Positions 1 to 12,000 of a stretch of 64,000 nt of DNA are shown piece by piece (the first letter of the stretch is position 1; each line of letters opens with the position of its first letter). The position numbers and the translations under genes are program-made. Under the pieces are notes generated by a model. It saw only the letters and a program-made list of their open reading frames with translations. It made no database searches and was not told the origin of the DNA. Location of the stretch: NCBI GenBank assembly GCA_037951165.1, contig JBBDHG010000116.1:831001-895000 (forward strand), written 5' to 3'. This stretch comes from Lophius americanus. Taxonomy: Eukaryota; Chordata; Actinopteri; Lophiiformes; Lophiidae.

Positions 1-3000
1 CCGCGCAGGAGATCCTGGCGGTGGTGGAGAGAACCGTAGCCGGATACGAGGAGGAGGCTTCGGGGTTGCGGCTGGAGATCGACCGGCAGAGGATGCAGCT
101 AGAGGATCTGCTGCAGCCTCAGATCAAACTGGAGACAATAGGTCGGTGTGAGGCTACAAAACAGCAGGCCGAACCCCGTTCATGAAACCTAAAATGAGAC
201 TGTAAAATATTAACGGTTAAACGTACGGACACATAACACACAGAATACATTTAGTTAATAACAATAATCAATTCGGCCATTATAAATACAAAATATACAT
301 TCCAAACGTAAATAATTAGCAAATAGTCCAGTAGTCATTCTAGACGCTATAAACACAACGAATCCTCCAAGAGGTAATGTTTAAAGACGACCCCTGTTCA
401 ACAAAACTGATAATTTAGTAATAATTTGCCAACGCTTTGATATGCAGACACCTACCTTAAAGCAAAAATACTGTGAACATCAGTCATCAGTTCGGTCCAC
501 ACTTCCACACAGGATGAGGACTTTGTCTACAAAACTGTTTTATTTAATCCTCATATTGGCTTGCTGTGCTTTTCAATTTGCTTTCCTGTGTCAAAGTGGA
601 CTCTGTTTGTTTTTGAATAAGTATGGAGTATAAACCACTTCTTCTTTGAGCTATTCCCTTTAGGGGTCTCCACAGTGGGGGGCCCTAAATTATATTTCTA
701 TCTTGTCCTTTCCTGTCACACAATGCATTCATTTTCTCTTTCACCACATCCATAAACCCCCTCTTCTTTGTTTTTCCCCTTTTTCTGCCTGGCAGCCTCA
801 TCTCCAGCATCCTCTTACCAATAGATCCACTATCCCTCCCTTACACATGTTCAAACCTTCTCAATCTGGCCTCTATTACTTTGTCTCCTAGATGTCTAAC
901 CTGAGCTTTCCCTTTGATATGCTCTTTTCTAATCGTGTCTATCCTCGTCACCCCCAGAACTATTTTTTTTAACATCTTCAACTCTGCCACCTTCAGCTCT
1001 GCTTCCCGTCTTTTAGTCGGTGCCACTGTCTGAAAACGATACATCAGAGCTGTTCTCACCAAACCTTTAAAACCTTTCCCTTCACTCTTGCTGCTACTAT
1101 TATGTCACAGATAACTCCTGACACCCTTCAAGAACCCGCCTGTATTAGCTTCTTCACCTCTTTTCACAACTCCTCGTTGCTCTGAACAGCTGAACCCAGA
1201 CCGCTCCAGGCTGACATATGTCCATCACCATAGCAAACAAGAAGCGGTGCAGAACCGATCCTTGGTGCAGTCCCACCTCCACCTTGAACCCATCCGTTAC
1301 TGCTACAGCACACCTCAGCGCGGTCATACTGCTCTCCTTCATATCCTGAACCACTCTAACATACTTCTCTGCCTCGCCAGACTTTCTAATGCAATACCAT
1401 AACTCTTCCCTCGTTACTCTGTCGTACACTTTCTCTAAATCCACAAAGGCTGAAGGCAACTCCCTCTGGTCTTCTCTATTCTTCTCCATCAGCACCCCCA
1501 AAGAAGACACTCCGTCTGTAGTGCTCTTTCTTGGCTTGTAACTATACTTCTGATCACAAATCACCTTTCTTAACCCAGCTTCCACTGGTGTACGTGTTTA
1601 TACAGGCATTTATATAGTGATGTCATTGTTATCCCTTTCTGCTCCAGATGACCAGTTTCCTGTTTGTGACCCGATGGCTGGAGGAGGAGCTGAAGAGGTG
1701 GAGCAGCACAAATATGAGCCTCGTACGTCTTTAAGAACATTAACAAAAGTTTATTCTGATCTATTTGCAAAATCAATTTCACAAAAAATGGTAAACAAGT
1801 GTGCAAATTTTTCCCATTTAAAAACAAAAAAAAAGAAACTTAATTGTAGTTGTTAGTTTTAGGATAATGTCCCTTATCTTCTAAAACAATCATCGCTAAA
1901 AACCGGCACAGGTTTGACTCTGTTTCATGTCAACGTACTTTTAGCACTTTGAGATTTGATCCAAATGTAAAGTGGGTTATAATGTTTTATTATTAGTATT
2001 ATTATTATTACTTGATTTGGAGGAAAAACTGAGGCAGTGAAATAAATTCATGTATTTTTTTCACCATGTTGCGTCACTGATAACATTTTAGCAGCGCCTC
2101 GGATTGCAAACACTCAACGTAAACAACAAATACATTCATTCTTATGTAATTTAACTGTGTTTTGCAGTTTTAAATAGAGAATATTGATGTGACTGTTGTC
2201 CGTCTATGGTCCAGCTGACCAGTTTCCTGTCTGTTTGCCGGTGGCTGGAAGAGGAGCCGAAGAGGAGGAGCAGCAAAACTATGAGCAGCGTACGTCTTTA
2301 AGGATATTCAACCAAGTTTACTATTATACAAGATAAATTATAAAAATGTTGAGAGATATTTGAGGGATTTTAAACATTTGTCTTTAAATTTCACTGATGC
2401 ATTTTAGTGGCTAGTCTATTTAAAGTTCCTGTTCAAGATGTGCCCGGTGCATCTTTAGTAAACATAGAAGAGGCCAGTGGAGGTAGTAACAGATGTGCAG
2501 AGGTGAACCAACAGTCAGCAGCTAGTAACAGTCAGTAAGTAGCACTGTGCAGCTACTAGTAATGTGTCTCCTGGTGTCCAGTTTTGGAGAACCAGAATCT
2601 TACCGGCTGCCCAGAGGTTCGGATTGAGGAAGACGTGGCGGTGGAGGAAGAGCTTCGCACAGATCCAGTCTGCCAGGCTCAACCCAGGTCAGAGGTTACA
2701 CATCCTGCTCTTATACCAGGTAAAAACACATCTCCAGGTTCTCCTACCCTGACCTCTTGCCTTCTATCATGTCCTCCTCATCAGGGGGTCGACACGCTCA
2801 GTCCTGTCTGGCAGGAGGAGCAGCAGCAGACCTCGCTTCAGAGCCTCACAGGACCACATCAACCTGAGAGTCCGGGTCCTGGAGGACTCCAACGTCAACG
2901 TTCTGTCAGTGGACGGTAGGTCTTCCTCCAACCAGGAGACATCCTTCATGTCCTCCTTCTCTTCATCGTCTATCTTCTAATCTTCTTCATCTTCAACTTT

Positions 3001-6000
3001 CTCCATGTTTTCCATCTTCATGTTCTTCTTTCTATCCTAAAACAACTTCTCCACCTACATCATCTGTTTTTACCCGTCCATCTTCATCCTCTCCTCCTCT
3101 TCCTTCTCCTGTTCTCCTCCATCTTCTTCCTATTCTTCTTCACCTGCTTTCTCTTGTCTTTCTTACTTCACCTTCATCTTTACTTCCTTCATTTCTCCTC
3201 TTCCCTTCCTCTTCACTTCTTCCTCCATCTTCATAATGTCCTCTCTGCTTCCTTTGGTCGAGTGGTTTACAATTGGTTTCCCATGATGCCGCGGGTCTTG
3301 GAGTCGGTCTGTTTTGGCAGGCAGGGCTGAAGTGAAGGTTCCTTTGACAGCTCCTCTTCTTTATCAGTGTTCAGGAGGTACCCGGTGCAAGAGGTGCAGG
3401 TTCCTCGGGGTCTGAAAGAGGAGGACTTCCTGGACCTGCTGAGGTCGGCGCTCCCTCAGCTGGCTGATGGGAGGAGTTTTGAGGTTTTCACGGCAGACTC
3501 GTCGAAGAAACTGCAGCCATTGAAGGTGGAGACGCTGACAGCGGAGGAGATTTACAAGAGCTTCAGGGCCAGCGGCCTCTCAGCGCTCTACGTCCGACTA
3601 AAGGTATGTTGTTTGTGTTATATAACCACGTCTAACGTCTGTCTTTATTTAGGACACTATGTTACTTTGTTTTAGACACCACAGGAAGTACATGCCCCAG
3701 ATGGTGAGCTCCACCCATCACGAATTAACAATGCTGCTGAATCTCCATCGACTGATCTGACCAGGTAAACATGATGACATTACTAATGCTAACATGTTAG
3801 CTTGTTGTAAACAGCTAATGCTATCATTTTAGCGTGATGATGTATCCTTCAGGTTATCTTCACCCAGAGGTCAGTCTGACAGGAGAAAGACCGGCAGAAA
3901 TCGGTCCAGTGAACCACAGAGCCACGTGGATCTCAAGATCCGGATCCTTGAGGACTCTCAGATTGACGTTCTCTCACCAAACGGTAAATCCAGGAAGAAA
4001 GTTAGGCTAAGGATGTTGCTAGCAAGCTAACCCGCTGATGGACATCTCTGTGTCTCAGTGTTTCAGACCCACCCAATGCTGGAGCTGCAGTGTCCACGGG
4101 GAATGGAAGAGGTGGACTTTCTGGAACTGTTGAGGTCCACCTTCCCTCAGCTGGCTGATGGGAGGCCATTTGACTTCTTCACCATTGATAGGATGAAACG
4201 ACTCCAGCCACTACGGTTGGAGGCGCTAACCCCCGAGGAGATCTACAAATCCACCAGGCAATGCAGACTCTACATTCAGCTGAAGGTCTCAGATCAGTTC
4301 TGCTCACCTCAATGTTGGTTGTTGGTTTGAAACCTAGTCTGAAAACCAAACTCGTGTTTCAGACTCACCCAGAAGTTCAGGCCAGAGACGGAGACATTCC
4401 GCAGAGACGAGAATCTGATTCAGATCCTCCATCCTTGAATCAGACCACAGCCAGGTAAAAACACATTCAATCATCCTAACAAGTTACGACTTCCTCCTCT
4501 TCACCTCCAACCTTCATGTCCTTGTCCCTCAGAGTTCAGTCCGACAGGAGCAGTGACCCTCAGAACCACATAGACCTCAGGATCTGCATCCTGGAGGACT
4601 TTCGTATTGATGTGGTCTCAGCTAATGGTAAGCTCGATAGATCCTCTACAGAGACGAAGATAGTCTCAGGTGATCCTCTGCAGAGGTGGAGCTAGTCTCA
4701 GGTAGATCCTCCACAGAGGTGGAGCTAGTGTCAGGTTGATCCTTTCCAGAGGTGGAGCTAGTCTCAGATAGTCAGTTGTTATTTCATCATCATCATCAAC
4801 GTTTATGTTCAAGCCCCCTACTGTCTCACAGTGTTCAGGAGGTACCCGGTGCAGGAGATGAGGTGCCCTCGCGGTTTGCAGGAGGAGGATTTCCTGTGCC
4901 TCCTGAGGTCCACCTTCCCTCGGCTGGCTGAACCCTTCCACATCTTTACCACCGACAGGAGGAGGAAGCTACAGCCGTTGAGTGTGGCAGTGCTGACGCC
5001 GGAGGAGATGGACCTCAGCATCCATGCCAGTGGGAGTTCCACGCTCTACTTCCGCCTAAAGGTGAGCCCCCCCACCAAAATGCCCACCGCTACACCCACC
5101 GAACCATCAATTTACAGGAAGTTTGTTTGGTCTGAAACTCTTACAGGAGGAAGAGGAAGTCCTGCCCACTGAGGAAGAACATCAGGAATACTCACTTTCC
5201 TCTTCGGACTGCAGCAAGCTGAACATGAGGTAAATTTGACACCTTATTAGATCCTGGAACCAACAATTGGTTGATTTGTGGATCATATAACAGCTAGCTA
5301 GCAGCAGTTAACTTTTTCAGTATAAAAAAATGTAGAAATAAGTCCTAGTACTTGCTTCATTAAAAAGGTGAGTTGAAATGTTAAAAAAAGGGTATCCTTT
5401 ATTTACCACATACAGCCGTACACAGTTACAACACAGCGAGATTATTTGTCTGCATTTGACCCATCCCTGAGGGAGCAGAGGGCGGCCCCTTTGAAGCCCC
5501 CGGGGAACTAGGCTTCAGGGTCTCAATGACCCTACGACATGTAGACCCTGGTGGGACTCAAACCGGCGACCCTCCGATCATCTGATTGGCTCTACCCACT
5601 GAGCTACCTGTAAATAGCCGTACCTGTTACGTGGTGGGCACAGGATGTAACAGAAGGGTCCGCTAACACATGAATGAAACAAAAGTTTCTCACTCAGTCC
5701 ATGTCATGCAAATTAATTAATTAAAATGAATTAACATTTGCAAACGAATAATAACTTTAAATGTCTTATTTCAACATAAATACCTAAAAACAAATAAAAC
5801 ATTTTAAATTTCCATTTGAGGATGAATAAACACTCAAAATAAATGTCTTCAGCTTCTGCTCACTTTATTCCATAATTCAATATAAATATCTGTTAAATAA
5901 ATAACTGCTTACATATTCAATATCCGTGGCTGCACTGAAACCCGTTGCCACGGCTTGCTGATCATCAGCGCAGTGTCAGCGATGTTAAAGTGGCTCTTCA

Positions 6001-9000
6001 AATATTCTTTGAGGGTCATTTGGCATATTTTCGCAAGAGCTCCTTAGTACAGTTTCTTGATGTTGGGAATGACTTGCTGGTCCATGGACTGCAGAAGTAG
6101 AGCTTTCACGGGCAGCTTCTTCTCCCTCAGGTGTTCATGAACAGTTGGGCAAAACACCCCAGTCAACCCTCTCAATAAAATGGCTTCTTGTGGCTCAAGT
6201 CGCGTTTGAGCCCCACACCCAAGTAGTTCTTTATAACATTTTTTATGCACTGGAATTTTCAGATTGATAAACAAGGAGGGGCTTTACCTTGCAGTCACCA
6301 GCGGCGTTCGCACACAACAACCACGATAGGATGTTCCTCCTGTGCTTGTGGCCTGCAGTTTTGACTCTCTTGGCGATGTACCTCCTATTTGGCATTTTTC
6401 CCAAACAGACTCATCTCAACGCAGTTGAAAACTTATTGTGGCATGTTGCCCCAATCCTCAATAATGTTTGCAAAACTATTGACATAATTCACATAATTGC
6501 TACTCACTGTAGACGGCGCTGGAATTATTGCTCCCAGGCTGAGACTAGAGACTGCTAAGTTGGTTCACCTTCATTCCATTCTCATACTTATTACAATTAT
6601 TTCCTTCACCTCTAGCGTAATCGCCTTCCTTCTCTCCTTCTGGTGTTCCATGATATTCTGATATGCTATTTTCACCAAAAAAAGAAACTTTAAAGAACAC
6701 ATGCGGACACGGGAATGCTCGACGTGGCTGATTGTTTGGATAACGAGTATGTGTGGTGGGATGTGGCGCGAAATAGAGACGCTGCTATGTACCGTAGGCA
6801 CATCAAATGAGCAGAGACTCGCAGGTGACAATATCGCGATTGAGGAGGATTGATTGAAATGCGAGGTTTTTAGTGTTTTTATGTTAAACCGGTACGTCAA
6901 TATAGGAAACCCCACTGCTCTTAAAGTTACAGCCAATTTGAAAATTGCTGTTGGACACTGAATAATGTAGATCCATCAGAAGTTGTATTCAATAAAATAT
7001 GTTGCTTATCTTAAAACTTAAATAACTGTTTCTCAAAGTAAATTAAATTAAAGAGATCAATATTAATAAGAACTAATTTGCCTTCAGAAACCCGTTAGAG
7101 ATCGTCGAAAGCAATATTCTTTATTTCCAGAAGATGACGCACTTTGGAAGATGTGTGCTACGCCTCAACAGGAAGTCCAGCTTCATCTGGATCGACATAT
7201 TAGACGGTAATTAAAAACTATTTTTGTTCGCTAGTAGCTTCCTTAGCTAATGCTGCTAGCTAGCTAACAAAGTTTGACTAGCTCAAACCATTCATGTTTA
7301 AGAGAGTTTTATTTGCCTAAGTTTAAACGTCTGCGTTAGAAGAAGGAAACAGGACCTGCCACTTAGCATGCTAATCCATTAACTCAACTAGGCTACCAAC
7401 GTCACCGATTAGCATAAAGAGACTAACAAGCCCCATTAGTATAAAGAGGCCTGCAGCAGCGGTGTAACGCGGCACGTAGATTTATAATATTCTGATTTAA
7501 CCGATCAAAAAATAAAAGTTGGTTGAAAAAGGAAAAAAGACAATTATTTTTTTTAAATTGATTTAGCTAGTCGTTTTTTTCTGGCTTATGAATATATTTG
7601 TTTGATTTGAATATGTTTAAAATATTTCTTTGTCGTTTTTTGATTGTTTAGTCTTTTGCGTACTACCAGTTAGAAAACTTCATTGTAGAGTTAAACTGTT
7701 CATGTGAATGTAAATTCTTTTGTGTTGTGCATTTTTTTTGCAGGCTGCTAGCTAGCTAGGTGATAGATGTTTACCCCAAGAAAATCGTCACGTTGATTTA
7801 GTAATCGGAGGGTAGAGAAGAGAGCTAGCTCATAGCGCTCATATTATATAAAGTCAAGACATTGCTAAAATCCAACCAAGGCTAATATTGCTAATCCTAT
7901 TATCAATAAAATAATAATTAAACTCTTTAAAAACATTATGATTGATTATAAAATGGAACAAATTTGTGTGTTTTCATTCAAATAAAAACTGTCAGATGAT
8001 GCCTACATAACTAAACGCATAGCATGACTTAATAAAAATAAAGTTTTTTGACATAAAGACAAAATAATTAAACTTAAAGTATTATAGTCTGCACCACAAA
8101 CCTGGCCCGCCATCTATGTCAGGTGGGCGGAGCATCAGCCTGCGATAGAAGCCCAAAGAAGGCCAGATATGTCCGACCATGGCATAGTAAGAAGAACCTC
8201 TGGGGGTTTACGAAAGTCCTTATTAGAGGTGCACTGGTTGCAATCTTCTCCGTCGATTCCGATCACCGATTGTTTTAAAGTTTGACCAGCTGATGTCGAT
8301 TACGGGCTCGTGGCTGGATCTGCGCTTCCTTTAGCCGCTTTGCCAATGTTAGCTTGTTGAGACTTGCTATGTTACTCAGGGTGATTCATTTTAATTTGTC
8401 TGATCAAGTTTGTTGTCCCAAACGTTTTCGGGGAGGTTCCTCCACAGCTTATTTTGGCCTGATTGGTGTTGCAAGCTTTGTGTTTTATTCATTCACGGTG
8501 AAAGATTTCCAAGCTGGTGCAATGGTTTTAGCCATGCTAGCTCATGCTTGGTGTGTTTGTGCGACGATACGTGTAACCAGCAAAGATCGGCCATTCTGAG
8601 ACAGCACGGCCGATCAGCGATCATATCAAAATAAGTCTCCGATAATCAATATACGACCGATTATTATACCAAAAAACTTGAAAATCGTAAGTGTGGAACA
8701 TCATCATGACATCATCATGTTATTAGTTAGTTAGTTAGATAAGTTGTTGTTGAAGCTAATTTGACCTTTTCTCCGCGGCTTGATAGCTAATGTCAAGTAT
8801 TGTAGCTGAAGTTAACTTATTTCAGCTATCACAGATAACATTAGCTTATTTTAGCGGGCATTGCTGATGTTTGCTGATGTTTGACTATCATAGCTCACAT
8901 CAGATAATTTCGGAAACACCTGTTTAACGTAATCATAACTTTCATAGCTAATGTTAGCTATTTTTAACTCTCTCTCTAATATTAGATACTTTTAACTGTA

Positions 9001-12000
9001 TTTTGGTAATGTTAGCTATCTAAACACGTATAGCTAATTTCCAACCCTAAAAGTTAAGATTAGCTTATTCATGAAATCCTAACTAGACATACCAAATGTT
9101 AGCTGTCATAGCTAATATACGCTAATATTTAGCTAGTTTCAACTCTCATTGCAAACATTGTCTAACGCTGATGTTATCATGGCTCGAAATAGCTTATTTT
9201 AGTTATCATAGCTAAAATCAGCTAAATCTGGGGGAGGTCTACAGGGGTCCTGAAAGTCCTATTGGTGGTCTGTCCTGGGAATAAGGGTAAAGGGTTCAGG
9301 AACTGGTTCCAGAAAAAATGACTCTCTCAGAAGTCTCACAGCTTGTTCCGGTGAAACTATATAAAGACTTGAAGTCTTTATCAGTAAGATCAGAAGTCTT
9401 GAAACAGAACCACTCTCCATCATGTGACTCAACATGATGAAAACGTTTGACGTTTAACCGCCCTTGTTTTTCCTCCAGCAGAGAGACGCCGGCGTCCCCA
9501 GAGCTTTCTGACTGCTGGGACCTTCTGTCCTGTCCTGGTGAAAGCGAAGCAGGTTCTCCCAGGTAAAAATGAATGCCCGGAACTGAAGGACCTACTCAGT
9601 GATCTTCTATCATTTCTATTCTCACTGGTGAAGAGAAGCTAAACTGCTAAACCTTTCCCTTCTGATACAGATTGATGCAGGACTCCAGAGAAGAACTGAA
9701 GGAAATGCTCGGTAGGACACTGTCAGATCTCTCTGAGGAGATGAGATGGAGAATAATATCCAGACTGCAGACTTCTGGTTTCACATGCAGAGAAGATTTT
9801 AAGTACATCCAGCAGGAGCACCTCACTGGTCTGTTACCTGAGACCCACCTCCAAAAAATACTCAACACCCTTAGATCAGGTAAGGGAGAGCTACTGAGAA
9901 ATTCCCAACAGTCCCACATATAGTCCAGATCACACATGAGTGGACAATTACTGGACAGGAACTATTAGCAGGAATTAGGGATGTGCAATATTGACAAAAA
10001 ATAATATCTCGATATTTTCTGGGAGTTTGCCCTTAATGATGATTGGACGATAAATGTCATCGTTTAAAAGTTTCTTGTAAAAAAAGACTTGTATTATACT
10101 AGATCACTCTTGTTTGACAGGATATTAACTGTTCAAATAAACTGCCTACTAATGATAGTAGTGGAAACAACATATTAAAGAAAAGTAAGTCTTTATGTTC
10201 TTTATTTATTTACTTCAAACTGAAGCAAATCTAAGAATCTAATCTAATCGCCAACACATCGGTTGAATTGTGAGGAATAGTGACGTGACAGAAACTCACA
10301 CTCACAATCCATGATAAATGAAATGTAACGCAGTTCACAATGGTTAATAATGACAACGTTAATAATAGATTGGAGTAGGCTAAATGCGAAAGACTGAATG
10401 TATTATATCTGTATTATATGTCTGGATGGTCGCGACGATGACTGGCAAGAAAAACAAAACAGCTTTTTAAACAGCAACTTTAACAAGTTAATGGTATTTC
10501 GATGGTTTAAGTTGCGATCTGGAGCCCCGTGAAGTTGATCCACATCTGACAATTAAAACTGACGACGATGGTGTCTGTACATCATCTCCTGGCGCTGTTT
10601 GTTCACTCATTTTAACCTCATGCGTCTTTCGGCAGCTATGCTTGTTGAACTCTAGCACGCGTTTGGACCCACTGCATGTCTCAGCGAGTAAGTGGGTGTG
10701 TTTTTGATTGTTTTTGTACTTAAGTTAACACACTAACCAATTATGTTTCACAAACATGGCATCCCTCAAATCTGCACGGGAGTCCTCTTGAGTGTGCATA
10801 GATTCTCTTCTTACCTAATAACAAATCCCGAATACGAACACATTAGTTAATGCCATAATCTGCGTGAAAGCTGTGAAAATGTCGGACAACTAGACCAAAA
10901 TGTTTGAATCAAGAACGTTAGACAGAAACTGAAGAACTTAAGCATCGGGTCACTAGACAGAAACTTAAGCATCAGTGCCACTTGACCAAAATTATATCAT
11001 CGAGGACACTTTGCCTTAATGTTACCATTAGCATTGTTAGCAGTGATGTAGCATTCTAGCCACAGAGCCTAAATTTGTCTGTCTTTGGTTTTTCAGAGGC
11101 TGAGTTAGTTGAATTGGATCTGGAAGTCATTTCTTCTTCTTCACCGCTTAGCGCTACTTTTTCTATGTCCGAGCTCCCCACAACATCGCCGGGCAGTTCA
11201 TCGCCACTGTCGGCTATCCCCTTGCTGTCGAGCCAGCGAGGAAACGATCCGAGCTCTGGACCGTCCTTGACTCAAATGATGACCTGGCCGGAATCATTCC
11301 AGGTCCCTTGGGATCGGATGCCGCCGGAAATCCGTGCTGCTGTCGTTGACGGCAAGCGGCCCAAGCCAACAGAGCGCCGCCATATGGTGCGAATCCTCGT
11401 AGAGGAGATGAGGAGGATGGAGCCCAACCCGACACGCTCGCAGTGCCTCACCGTGGTCCGGAAAATCATTCGCCAGTACCCAAAGACCTTCGCCGACATG
11501 AAACCTGATGGGTCGCTCCTGACCGGAGGTTATACCTCACTTCTGATCCAAGTCAAGAACCGCATTGAAAACCTGAACCGTGGCATGAGCTTTGTACGCC
11601 ACCGTGCCCCGAGATCTGGATTGACTCAGGCCCGTCCCCCATCTGAGAGGAGGAGGCGCACCACAGACTCTTACGGGTGTATCAGATTCGAGCCACCGCT
11701 CCCACCGCATGAAACTCTTGAGACGATGGAGCAGAGGCGTCTCCACCTGGAGGAGATCTACAGCGAAGAAGGTCTGTCTGGAGCCGAAAGATCAGAGGTC
11801 AAACATCTTATGGTGCTGACCTTCTGGCTCCAGCGCCAGAACATCAACGAGTTCTCGCCGCCAGACGTGGAGGACATTAGGAGGAAGTGGCCGTTTCTCT
11901 TCGCCCAGACGTTCCTCTATCGCCACTTTGAGTTACTCACAGACACCAATGTGCTCCGCAGCCTGGAGGTCACCATGGCGGAATGTGGACAGTCCATAGG

